DNA of 64,000 bases, from contig NW_027192205.1 of the NCBI RefSeq assembly GCF_041956535.1, forward strand, positions 665,936 to 729,935. The letters run 5' to 3'. Numbering within the stretch: position 1 is the first letter of the stretch; every line of letters starts with the position of its first letter. This DNA is from Calcarisporiella thermophila CBS 279.70. Lineage: Eukaryota; Calcarisporiellomycota. The notes under the pieces are model-generated. The model did no database searches and was not told the origin of the DNA. It was given only the letters and a program-made list of their open reading frames with translations. Below, piece by piece: positions 22,585-32,587 of this stretch. The position numbers were made by a program, and so were the translations under genes.

Positions 22585-23808
22585 TCATGAAATGGACACC
22601 GGGGTAGAATGGCAAAATGAGTGCGCCTCAGTGGAGCTTCCGGGAGGGCTGAAGTCCTCCGAGATCGGAGCCAGTCCATTTTGCAGTTTTTCCTCGGACC
22701 TGGAGGAGGCCAGACTCATGTTGAATAGAGTCGAGATGAACTCGCTAGGGCAAGAGTTGCTGCGGGTCAGCGGAACAGCCTGCATTTCTTGGTGCATGAC
22801 AGAGGGGTCGAAAGAGGCGGTCAATGGAGCGGTCAGCGGGGGGGCAGATGGAATTTCAAGCTTCTCGATGGGAGATGGGGTCGGAGGGCCGGGATATCCA
22901 GGGTAGGAGAGGTGGGTGTGCACATGGGTTGGAAAGGAAGCCCTGGACACGGACGAAGAAGCGTGGAATTCGTAATACATATCAAGGGGGGCGAGGCAGC
23001 CTGCTGTTGTGTCGATCCAACTGCAGGCCGGAGGAGGGGGTCGCGGGATGTCGCCCTCGTCGTTTCTGCCCGTCTCAATGGAAAGCGTGCGGCTGTCTAA
23101 TGGGTGTACCGACGGGTAGAGAGGAGGGGCCGAAGGAAGAGCATGCTGCGGCAAGGGCGGCTGCAATGGATAAGTCGGGGAGATGAGAGGCCGGTCCACG
23201 GGCAAGCTTGCCGAGTCTTGACTTTTGTCCGAATCCGAGGAGCTTCTCCTCGACACATCCTCTTGATACTCCTGGTCTGCCTCGTCACCCTCCGCGCTCG
23301 CTTCCTCCTCTCCAACCACCACATCGGACACCAGCCGGATATAGCCCACGTCTTCGGCCTTCAGTCCTCCTGCTCTCTCTCCCTGCAACTCGCCCGCCTT
23401 TCCGGCCGCCCCTTCCGCTCTTTTTTTCGCCTTGGCTCTCCGATTCTGGAACCAGATCTGCACGTTCCGGGGGGTCATGTTGAGCTTGCAGGCCAACTCG
23501 CGCCGGGTGGCATTGCTCGGCTTGGGGTTTTCCTTGAAGGCGCGCTCAAGGATCCGGAACTGGGATTTGCTTGTTCGTCTGCGGTGCTTGATTTCGAATG
23601 GATTGTAGAAAGTCGGCTTGAAGTCAACTTCTGGAGGGGCGGCGGGAGGTTTAGGCGAAATGCCCGCGCTGGTGGTGGCGAAGGCGGGGGCGGGTGTTAG
23701 GGTGCTTGTATTTACGTTTGACCAGTAGGTGAGCGGTGACGACTCGCTTGTCTGTGCGGCCGGCGGGCTGGATGCTGTTGCCGTTGTGTAGGGCAAAGCA
23801 AAGTTCAT
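22585..23808 (-). CDS. Homeodomain transcription factor
   Basis: A single 407-aa open frame on the minus strand. The homeodomain spans about residues 74-132: K-H-R-R-R-T-S-K-S-Q in the N-terminal arm, then helix 1 F-R-I-L-E-R-A-F, P-S-N-A-T-R-R-E-L-A in helix 2, and recognition helix V-Q-I-W-F-Q-N-R-R-A-K-A-K-K (about 116-129). It is a typical (non-TALE) 60-residue homeodomain as in fungal Pho2/Yox1-type factors. The rest is Ser/Pro/acid-rich. A minus-strand acceptor (gcttatag, ending near 23866) and a strong donor (CAAAG|gtgagt at 24578/24577) suggest a large 5'-leader intron. No further subfamily assignment is possible by eye. Confidence 0.85.
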   Translation of the reverse strand: MNFALPYTTATASSPPAAQTSESSPLTYWSNVNTSTLTPAPAFATTSAGISPKPPAAPPEVDFKPTFYNPFEIKHRRRTSKSQFRILERAFKENPKPSNATRRELACKLNMTPRNVQIWFQNRRAKAKKRAEGAAGKAGELQGERAGGLKAEDVGYIRLVSDVVVGEEEASAEGDEADQEYQEDVSRRSSSDSDKSQDSASLPVDRPLISPTYPLQPPLPQHALPSAPPLYPSVHPLDSRTLSIETGRNDEGDIPRPPPPACSWIDTTAGCLAPLDMYYEFHASSSVSRASFPTHVHTHLSYPGYPGPPTPSPIEKLEIPSAPPLTAPLTASFDPSVMHQEMQAVPLTRSNSCPSEFISTLFNMSLASSRSEEKLQNGLAPISEDFSPPGSSTEAHSFCHSTPVSIS

Positions 23809-25130
23809 GATTCAAGCAATAGGAAGTAGATTTACAAATAAAAAGACAATTCACATAAAATAAGACAAGCTATAAGCAAATTAAACGGATAAAGTGTAGG
23901 CTCGAGTGTGTGTCCGGCTCGAGGGATTGACGGAAATATAACCACTGAATATTGGCTTGGTAGATAGGTGGATAGATATATATATGAGTATGTATATGTA
24001 TCTATATGTAAAGCAATAGGCACGAAACTATTTTGCACTGAGTATTAAATAAGAGGGTTGACGAGGGCAAGACCAAAGAGAACAATGAGAATGATTATGA
24101 GATGCGAATGAGCAAAAGCGAGAAAAAACGGAAGACAGAAGTGAAAAGTGAAGTGGAGGAGACGGAGGAGGGTAGGAGAAGTGGAAAGAAGCAGCAGGTT
24201 GTAATAAGAAAAGATAACTTTGTCAAAAGAACCAGTATGAACAGAGAGGGAAAAAAAAAATCGAGAGAAGAGAAAGCTTAAGTCGTCTCCTTTATAAGAA
24301 AAACCTGCCAACTATCTCGTTCTTGTTTAATTTTTTTGGCAGTTTTGTAATGTATATAGTAAGCAAGAAAAGAAAAGAGGCGTCAGTTCTTACATTATTA
24401 TGATTTGCATGCAGGGAGGCGGGGTGGAGGAGGGGGTCGTCTCTTTTCTTAAAAAAGCAGGAACTCAAACAGGAACATGTAATGACTGCATAGAGGATTT
24501 CGGGAGTGTTATGTTTGTGCTTTTTTTGTTGACGTGATGCAATCCATCAACGAGAAGTTATATTATGGCCCACTCACCTTTGAATCGAGTGTCTCGGATC
24601 TAGGGTTCCAGGTAAAAATAAAGCGTCTCCGTGGTTAATTTGGTCGATCTCGACTATCCGCCAAGTCCCTCCAGTCGATCCGATGCTGAGAGCACCAGGC
24701 GCTAGGTCCCAGGCGCCATGCTGCGCTGCTTGGTTCGCGGCGATCCGCCCGCAACCGTGACGGCAGCGGCGGTGGTGGTGGTAGCAGTAGCGACATTCGC
24801 GGCGCTGCCAGTATTAGCGCTGGTAGAGGTATCCGCGAAAGAGACCCAGAACGGCATGTCTACGGAGAAGTGATGTTTCGTGGAACATTCGCGCCCGTTC
24901 TGTGATCTTCCTTGGTTGTACATCAGAATCACGGGGAAAATGCATCCTAGGCCAAAGGCCTATGATTCCACCTTTGTTTCTTATTTATTCTTCTCACACC
25001 ACTGCCACTCAGACCAAGCCAGAGCATACGCCCCGGTCCTCGTCCGTGGATTACACTTGGGCCAAGAGTGGCTAGTTTCATAGGCGGCGAGTTTGGCCTT
25101 CCGAGGGATGGAATGGATACTGCGGTTTGA
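23809..25130 (-). promoter_or_regulatory. Long leader/upstream region of the homeobox gene
   Basis: Read on the minus strand, this holds a GC-rich open stretch (about 24790-24578) ending in a consensus donor, then about 700 bp of purine/pyrimidine-rich sequence, then an acceptor near 23866. The simplest reading is a 5' exon plus leader intron of the homeobox transcript. Short alanine/threonine-repeat frames within it could be upstream ORFs. Not proven. Confidence 0.35.
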
Positions 25131-26193
25131 GAGTTAAATTAAGAGGTCGAAAGTGGACGCGCCTTGTTCAATGGGAGAAGAAGGGGTTGCTGACGAGCCA
25201 AACCTGTCCAGCTGGGGCCGTGGGCCAAATGAATAACCGTCTCGGGCAGATATGCTTGGGAAGGCAATTGCGGAGGTTTTTCTCCCTCCTCTGAAATCGG
25301 TGGGAATCCGCATCCTCCTGGGTTTCCTTAATTGGCCATTGCTGATCGGTAAGACACTTTCTCATCGATTTAAGCTCTGGCTTAGCCATAGGAGGTTTGT
25401 TTGTGTTCGGTGGAGGTCGGAGAGGGCAGGATAGGACTTGCTGCTGGCCCGGAGCTGGACTGCGTCGAGGCTCGCGCTGATTCATTTCGGGGAATGGAAG
25501 CAGAAATCAAGGCCCTCGATGCGGCCCTTCCCCCTCCTCCTCCGAGCTTGGGCCAAACATTTCGGCTTTAATCCAGGCCGGCTACATAACGAGCATTAAA
25601 ACCGTGTCCGTTGATATGAAACGGTTCTACATGTGCTTTTTGTAGCATGGAAGAGGGCCAAATGAAACACCCGTTTTGAGCATTTGGGGAAGCAGAGAGC
25701 GTCTCTGCCCCGTAGCCACCCCAAGCATACGAGCTCATGCTGCCGGCCTGTTCGGTGCGAGAGTGCGCCCGGCCTCCTCTCTGGCTTGGCGACCGGGCCA
25801 AGGGGGCAAGCCCGGCCGTGATACGCACGTCGTCGAGTACGAGGCTCTTTTGCGTACATAGCCACATTTCCAAATCCTGCAAACTTAAGATTCGAGACAC
25901 GACGGGAAAACCATTGGCATTCGTCATCCGAAGAAACATTTGTTTGTATTTGGTATAGAGGAGCTGGACGGAGTGGGAGAGGGCGGGGAGCACTAGCAAT
26001 GGAGGGCGAGCACAAAAGCGTTGCACCGCTAGACAAAAGCAGTCATAGTTCTTCGTCTGAAGCAAAGCGTGTAGGACGAGTCTGCTGCGGACCCGAGCCT
26101 GGCTACCACAAACCATGCTTGCGCTGTCAACTTATTAACACAGAATCCGCCTGGACTGGGCAAAGAGGAATAAGCGTCTTGTTCAAACTCCAT
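25131..26193 (-). other. Unresolved GC-rich, possibly coding region (minus strand)
   Basis: The region is GC-rich like exons, with long open frames on the minus strand: one of 183 codons (26116-25568) and one of 105 codons (25485-25168). A possible start at 26193 (MEFEQDAYSSLPSPGG) follows a pyrimidine-rich leader, and the pyrimidine-rich acceptor acgctttgcttcag near 26060 could splice it into the long frame. None of the frames matches a family I recognise, and plus-strand frames are also open because of composition. It may be a diverged multi-exon regulator or extra leader exons of the homeobox gene. Confidence 0.3.
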
Positions 26194-26520
26194 CCTGGCC
26201 ACTCAAGTGTGAAGAGATACAAAGTTCCCAAATAATTAAACATAAGAAAAAGAGAAGGCGAAAAGCAAAAAAAAAAGAAAGAGTAGAGGGAGGAAAGAGA
26301 ATATTACATCCGTTGTATGGGTAGAATAGCAAAGGAAAAAAGGAAAGACGGCATTATATGATTAGAAAAGAGAATGTTCAATAGCGGAATAAAGATAATA
26401 GTATAAAAGCATTTTCTAGAAAAAGTAAAACATATCTATGAATATAATTACAGTCTAGCAAAGGTTGAGTGTTTCTTTTTTTCCTGCGTCTTCGGGCTCG
26501 TGTTCGATGATTCGACTGGT

Positions 26521-27514
26521 CTAGTCGTCCTTGGCCGAGGTAAGCAGGCTTAGGATTTGCGCGCCCAGAGGATGGCTGGCCAGGGCCGAGGCATTAATGA
26601 GGTTGTTGATATGGCAGTGTTCGATGTGGTAACGCAGGCCATTCAAATTCTGAAACAAGAAAGAAAGCGTGTGAATCCCTCATGGAGAAGTAGGGGAGAG
26701 AAGCGGGCGGGGGAGGCAAGCAGGGGCTCATTATTACCTTATAGCGCTTGCCGCATTGGCCAAGCGTGCACCGATAGGGCTTCGACTCGCTTGCGTCATT
26801 CTCCTCTCCCGTGCAGTGGCCGTGCTGCTGATGGTATCGAAGGCCGTTGCTGTTTTTGTAGGTTTTGTCGCACCCCGGCATCCCGCACTTGTAGGGCTTG
26901 TCCTCCTCCTCGCCTCCTAGGCCGTACACGCCGGCCCCGCTCATGAAGCCGCCTTGCTTGAGCAAGTCTTCGAGGGCCTGGATGATCTGCGGCCACTCGC
27001 TCGTCACCGGCTCCTCCTCAGCGTCGAGCGACGGGAGCATTTCCAGAAGAATGCGCTTGGTGGGAGCGTGTTCACTCGCCTGCGAGTTGGCCCGCTTCCG
27101 CCCAATGCTGACCGCCTCGAACGTGGCCTCGGGCGCGCTGGGCTGCTCGGATTCGGCGAACGACGCGTGGTCGTCCTCGTAGCCAAAATCATCGTACCGC
27201 ACGCCGCCGTACTCGTCGTAGTGGCATTCCTCGTAGTGGAACAACAGATCATGCAAATCGTTGAGGGTGAGGCCGCAGCAGTGGAAATTGCGGCAGAACG
27301 AGGACTCGAGGTCGCGCGAATCACAGACATCCTCGGCATGCAGCGAGGTGGGGAAATCATTCCAGCTATAGGGGGGAGGGCAGAGGTGCCGCGTTAGCGC
27401 CATTGCAAATCATCCAGCATCCAGCTCCTCGACTTACTCGATGGGCCCGCTCAGCCCGCTGAAGAGAAGGCTGTTTCTCCTTGCGCTTGGATTATACTCG
27501 ACGGGAGCAGGCAT
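26521..27514 (-). CDS. SFP1: Sfp1-like C2H2 zinc finger transcriptional regulator
   Basis: Three exons on the minus strand (27514-27438, 27365-26738, 26649-26521), 277 aa. The N-terminal module SSFCRNFHCCGLTLNDLHDL, continuing into LFHYEECH, is the Sfp1-type degenerate finger. Two C2H2 fingers near the C-terminus read YKCGMPGCDKTYKNSNGLRY and YRCTLGQCGKRYK, the latter spliced to NLNGLRYHIEHCH. Spacing and the Y-K-N-x-N-G-L-x-Y-H linker are hallmarks of the Sfp1 family, which couples nutrient/TOR signals to ribosomal gene expression and cell size. The middle (EEDKPYKC preceded by an acid-rich segment) is weakly conserved. It lies just upstream (5') of the unresolved region. Confidence 0.87.
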
Positions 27515-28523
27515 GGTGGAAGGGCGGCGATGGGATGGGAGCTTGACAGAGGCTGAGGCTGAGCTCGCGCGGCTATGGGCGTTGGGGTATAGGGCGGATG
27601 GGAAGAGACTGGAAGGTAGAGGCCAGCACCCGAGGGGAAGAACAAGAGAGGGGGCAGCGCTAAGGAGCAAAGGAATATAATGGCGGAGGAGTTTGAACGC
27701 CCGGGCATTTGGAGCGGATCTAATTTTTGAGATGAAGTGGCCGTGATTGGTGACAGTGACATGCACTTGAGGAGCGGAATTTCTTCAGCACAGATGCCAC
27801 ACACCGGGCAGATCCACCAAAAAAAGCTCTGCGCATTCTGCGCTCCCCTCTGCTGCGCGCGGAAAAATCTCGCGAGCGCGGCGCAGCCATGGATGAATGC
27901 CGCGCAGCGCACTCTCGAAAACAAAGACGTGCCCTCCCCTCATGAGGGCGAGCCGCGCGTGCGTGGGAGGGATGCTTCAGGAAGAGTGCCGTCATAGTGC
28001 TTTGCAAATAACGAAAATAAACGACTGAAATCCTTGGGTTGCCATTTGAGTAAGGAAAAACTATGGAACACACGTCCTAAGCGGTGCAACCATCAGACAG
28101 CAACCCTATTCGAAAAAGAAAAAGGGAAAATGACTAAAATAAGACTTAGTAGGAAGCGCAAGAGCCGAACCGAGAACCATACACCATGGGGGACAGGGAC
28201 TAGAGGGCTTCGCACATGCCTCCAGTACCAAGCCGAGGGAAGTATCTTGACACTATAGCACTAGTCATATGGCAACTAAGCCAACAAAAACTGCCCTAAT
28301 TAGCCCTAAGAAAAAAAACTCGCAAAGCGGAATATTAGCGGCAAACTTTAGGCCGGTTAACCAGGAAAAAAAAATTGCTATACAGCATTTTAGGATGTAG
28401 TAATACACCGGACAAATACAAGCGGCAGAATATATTGGCTTACCTAAGTGAGGAATAGAGATGATCCTGGTAAACCAAAAAAAAAACATCGGGTACACAG
28501 TGAACTAAAAAGTTGAAAAGATC
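27515..28523. other. Intergenic region between Sfp1-like gene and tRNA
   Basis: About 1 kb, GC-rich next to the Sfp1-like start (promoter) and AT-rich nearer the tRNA. No gene is supported. Confidence 0.45.
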
Positions 28524-28596
28524 TGCTTCGACTGAGAATCGAACTCAGGACCTTCTGCTTACTAGGCAGACGCTCTGCCAGCTGAGCCATCGAAGC
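28524..28596 (-). tRNA. tRNA-Thr (anticodon AGT)
   Basis: A 73-nt cloverleaf can be drawn on the minus strand: acceptor stem GCTTCGA/TCGAAGC, D-arm GCTCAGCTGGCAGAGC, anticodon stem TCTGC/GCAGA with loop CTAGTAA (anticodon AGT, complement of 28561-28563), and T-arm CTGAG-TTCGATT-CTCAG, discriminator A. No intron. Internal pol III boxes are intact and a T-run is expected on the 3' side. AGT (read with inosine) decodes ACU/ACC threonine codons. Confidence 0.95.
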
Positions 28597-28695
28597 AATT
28601 TTTCTGGTCGTTTTCACGGACGGTGAGCTTCACTGATTTTATTTAAATAAATATATTTTAATATTTTGAGGATTTTTTTTTTCCCGCAATTGCAA

Positions 28696-28767
28696 TAATT
28701 TTAATAATGTAACGATTATATTTTAGAGTCTTATCAAACAATAAAGACTCACTTTTGATCAAAAAAA
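28696..28767 (+). mobile_element. Very short non-LTR retrotransposon 3' end, family 2 (insertion A)
   Basis: The 72 bp match the end of the copy at 2024-2321 (ttaataatgtaacgatt, aacaataaagactcac, gatcaaaaaaa). It is flanked by imperfect direct repeats ttttcccgcaattgcaa (28679-28695) and tttttccgcaatagcaa (28768-28784), read as an aged target-site duplication. The left repeat lies 83-99 bp upstream of the mature 5' end of the tRNA-Thr gene. Confidence 0.75.
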
Positions 28768-28782
28768 TTTTTCCGCAATAGC

Positions 28783-29282
28783 AAAAAAAAAAAAATAAAA
28801 TATTGAAATTTAGTGATTTCGATTTTTGAAAAAAATGAATTACGCCCAAGCTCTCCAAAATGGAATCAACCATCGACAGCGCCCCTCCTTCGACCCGCCG
28901 ATCAAGAGGGCATACTCGGTGAAGAACGCAGTTATCTTCAACTTCACCGGAATCGCCAATCGCGAAGATGGTTTTGCCGCGGTCGCCGACAAATTCGGTG
29001 ACGCAATCATCGCTGTGGACGAAAATCTCCGGCGCGACATCGTGGAGATGGCGATCCAATTTAAAAAGGGTTTTGACTACCACGCTATTGTCGAGGAAGG
29101 TTTCGTGATTGGGGACAAGATTGTCCCCACACACCTGCTGTAAATTGTCAAAATCTAAGTTCCACCTTGCCACCTAACTATATCCCCACCCCTTTATTCC
29201 CCCTTTCTTTTTTCACTGTAATCATTAAACTCTTGTAAGCTACGGAAACTAATAAAAGTCTCCGTTGATTGATCAAAAAAAA
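28783..29282 (+). mobile_element. Non-LTR retrotransposon fragment with ORF1-like frame, family 3 (insertion B)
   Basis: The ~500-bp segment ends in an AATAAA-containing tail (aataaaagtctccg...gatcaaaaaaaa), similar in design to family 2. It is bordered by tttttccgcaatagc (28768-28782) and tttcccgtaatagc (29283-29296), variants of the same short target. It carries the 3' part of an open frame, described separately, directly upstream of a 3' UTR. The elongated A-run at its 5' side may belong to an earlier tail. Confidence 0.65.
28826..29143 (+). pseudogene. Retrotransposon-encoded protein fragment (ORF1-like)
   Basis: A 105-codon frame (N-Y-A-Q-A-L-Q-N-G-I... to ...D-K-I-V-P-T-H-L-L) with alternating hydrophobic strands and the pattern FNFTGIANREDGFAAVADKF. 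This suggests an RRM-like nucleic-acid-binding part of a LINE ORF1 protein, but that is inference from its position before a LINE-type tail. It is a fragment inside insertion B, not a host gene. Confidence 0.5.
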
Positions 29283-29301
29283 TTTCCCGTAATAGCTTCT
29301 T

Positions 29302-29602
29302 CCAAGAGCTTTGGTATAAGGGAAGTTGGATACAAGTCCAAGGAGACGAAATATCCTTCAACCAATATACATAGCTCCAATACGACTATGCCGAATACCC
29401 TATCACTCATATTCCAAGTTTCCTTTTCTTATTTTCTTTTCCTTCCTTCTCTCGTATACCACCTTCCTTGGAAAATAGGATGGTATTCACCCTCTCTACC
29501 ATTTCTTACATGGATTTCTTGTTTCTGATGACTATCGAGTCCCTTTATTAAGAAACGAAAAAGGATACTTTTTAATAAAGATCCTCCTAACAAAAAAACT
29601 GC
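29302..29602 (+). mobile_element. 5'-truncated non-LTR retrotransposon 3' end, family 1 (insertion C)
   Basis: The 301 bp match the last ~320 bp of the 17-1339 copy, beginning in the last ORF2 codons (ccaagagctttgg...) and running through the 3' UTR to aataaagatcc and an A-tail. A perfect 11-bp duplication aatagcttctt lies at 29291-29301 and 29603-29613. It is the third consecutive insertion at what was one short target sequence. Confidence 0.85.
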
Positions 29603-29613
29603 AATAGCTTCTT

Positions 29614-30465
29614 ATGATGCCTTGCTCCTAATAATACTTAACTCTTCTTTAAAGCTTCATAGTAACATTAAGACACGTTAGCTATATTGTAATTAAAGTC
29701 TAAAGACGACTCAAGTGCACTTGGAATCCATTTTCTGTATCTCTTAATTGTTCTCACCTTCACTTGCTGCTTTGCTGAAGTAACTGGACAAGATGTCGGT
29801 ATGGGACGGTTATATTTAAGTTCGTGAAGGGCTGAAGCGGTGTATATAAGGTATGTAAACAGAAGTTTGCTCTTGCACTTTGCTCACGGATTAGTTTGGA
29901 CGTTGCAGCTAAAATGGGAGTAAGTGTAAGTGGTCACCCTTATAACACACTCGTCAAGCTATCCATTGAACATATATATTTATCACTTTATTTATGGGAA
30001 ATTTCTCAATAGCCTCTTCGTACACTCAAACTTTTAATAAAAAGGCTCGCTTACAGGCTAGGTGTCTGGAGAGTAAATGTTGAATTTATAGTGATAAATG
30101 ATGCTATCAATTCTTCTCACTCTAACCCAGTCTTTAAACAGAGGGCCGCATTAGGGAACGACCTCTAACGGTTTAGCTAACCATCCAATTCTGGGGTATA
30201 TTTGTTGCACCCTGTTCTTCTTTTGTTCAGTATAGGTCGACTTCTCATACGATCCAAAACTTGAAGTCATGAGCAACAAAGGCGACCACAGTTACATATG
30301 ACTTCAAGAGTGAATTACAGTTGGGTTTGAAAAATCCCGCTGTTTGGGGAAAAAATGGAGTGGATAGGAGGATAAACAGCCAGATAACCTCACTACCGAA
30401 GCAAAGATAGCCACAATAGTACATTTATTTATCATGAAGGAAGGGGTATAGCATCGATATTTATC
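29614..30465. other. Intergenic region with isolated TATA box
   Basis: TATATAAG at 29843-29850 is followed by an ATG at 29914 that opens only 32 codons and contains a perfect donor-like gtaagt right after codon 2. No convincing second exon was found downstream. Otherwise empty. Confidence 0.35.
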
Positions 30466-32587
30466 TCAGCTGCTGGTTGCTGCCCTTTTTTTCCGCCAGT
30501 AGTTTGCCCAAAAGTTTTTTCCTTTCTTATTTGTCCATGGGTTTCTTTTCGCTGCGCGTTTTTCTGGACTCTTCTCGTCGCTGACACGATTGGACTTTCT
30601 CCGCCTGGATGGCTTGGTTTTCTTTACGGAAGCTCTGGATAAAGTGGAGGGAGAGGGTGGATCCGGTTCAAGGGGAAGAGCGGGGAATTCGTCCACTCCT
30701 TGGGTTGGGGGTGGAAGTGATTCGGGTGGTAAATTCGGAAATAGCTCTGTCTCTTCGTCTGGCTCCGAAGGGGCGTCATTTTTTCGCCGTCTCCGCTTTC
30801 TGGAGGGCTCAAATTGGAGGAAATATTTCGCGACAGAGGCATCTGCTTTATGATCGTTTAAGTTAAAGAAATCCTCCAGGGGTGACAAATATTCTTCTTC
30901 TCCTTCTCCTTCTTCATTGTCTTTAGAGCTCTCAATGTCTTCACACCCAAACTCCCTCTCATCCTCTGACACAAGTTCTAGGAATGTCCCGAGTTGGTAA
31001 TCGCTTATTTCAGTGGATAACGCGTTTGGCGGCTCGGCAGGCGCAGAATCATTAGGAGGGTGAGTAGATGGTTTAGGCGTGCCGTGTTCCTGAGTCTGAG
31101 TGAACTCGCGGATGCTCTCGGGAGAAGCGTTTTCCTGTGACAACGGATAGAAGTAGTCCGTGATGCTGGCTCCATGAATCCGCTGTCGCTCTACATTTGT
31201 CTCCGATTTGTCCGTCGGATCTGGGGATGGAGGGGGAAGCAGGTGGCGCGGGAGTGTAGGTACGGGTAGTAGGGTAAGAGCTCGCTGCTTTCCCTCCACC
31301 AGTAACGGTTTTCTCTTACTTTCAGCCAACCTGGGGGACTCTTCTTCAGAAATAGCATTCTGAGGCGATCTGGTCTGTTCGTTCGGTGTTACTGGAACCC
31401 AAGTGTGATATTGCCGCGGTAAGGGGGGTAGAGGCAAAAATTCGTCCGATTCATTTGCAAGAGTTTTAAGGTGATCACCCTCGCTGGGATTTTCCACACT
31501 TGGGTTAGTGGGAGACATAGTCTCCGCCTTATCTCTATCAGCTATACGTCTTTTGTTGTATATGGAATAGGTGGAGGGTTTGGTAGAGATGGATGGAAGT
31601 GAGGGCGCTACCTTCTTTTCTGGGCGTGTGCATTTAGAAGAACGCGTAGGGGATGTGGGAAGGGTATGCGAGGTTCGAATAGCCAGTGCTACTTGGAAGC
31701 ATAATGAACAGCGTTTCAACATTAAATATAGACTAGAGCCAATGTATATACGTACCTGATTTTGAACCATCTTCTTCTGTATCGCTGAAATCCGAAATGT
31801 CCTCTGTATTTGCCGTTAATTCTATCTTCATTGAGGGCCCACATGGCTGCATGGCACGAACTCGTGGTATCTTGGAGGTAGTTGCCGCGACTAAATTGTT
31901 TCTATTTGAGTGCAGCCCGTGAATTTCCTCTTCTTCATCCGATATTAAGGTCACCGCGATTCTGTGATTAGGCGGAGGGGTGAAATATTTATCCTTGAGT
32001 GTGCGTGAGAACCTATCAGTGGATTCTCCGGTGGATTGGCAAATCGGCAGGGAATGTTGGCGTAAGGGTTCTGATTCTGTATTCACGCATGTCTCACTTT
32101 CACTCAAGTGAATTGCCTGGATTGGTGGAGATTGCCCCGGGCAAGACGATGCATGGTTCTCGATCACATTGCGCGGGAAAAATTTAAAGCAAAGTGGACA
32201 CTCTACACTATCCATAGCTTCTACAATTTCTCCATTTTTTCCGTTCTTTGACTCGCTCTTCCTACCCTTCATTGGAGCCTTACGTTTGCCTGTCGAATTT
32301 TTCGATCCTGTACTTATTACACTTGGGGAAGATTCGCACGATGTGTGTTCCTTTGTTGTTAGCGCATTCTTATTATGAGTCTGTGGCTTCATTTCTCCTT
32401 TTCTAGTTCGTTTAGCGCGCGTTGCAACACTTGGAGACATGGTTTTAGGAATTTGGATTGATGTGATTGAACTCCTAGGATCTATAATCGGGACTAAATC
32501 ATCTTCCGAATCATAGCGAATGCTGCGCAAGGAGGTTGTTTGTGTCATATCCAATTGCTTGGATGAACCGGCGCGTGATCCGGTCAT
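30466..32587 (-). CDS. UBZ4 zinc finger protein with PCNA-box-like motif
   Basis: Two exons on the minus strand (32587-31756 and 31688-30466; 67-nt intron) give about 684 aa. Near residue 128 a Rad18/Spartan-type UBZ4 ubiquitin-binding finger is visible: VECPLCFKFFPRNVIENHAS then SC (C-x2-C-x11-H-x3/4-C). In the second exon RIHGASITDYFYPLSQ resembles a PIP-box (I-T-D-Y-F) but lacks the leading Gln. The rest is disordered: Ser/Pro-rich, acidic blocks, basic runs (RKRRRRK) and a basic C-terminus (KKGKNFWANYWRKKR). No catalytic domain (SprT, RING, nuclease) is seen. A DNA-damage or replication adaptor role is inferred. Confidence 0.7.

Noticed and set aside
22592-23700. Several long plus-strand frames over the homeobox gene
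   Set aside because: Antisense shadows; the minus strand carries an unmistakable homeodomain.
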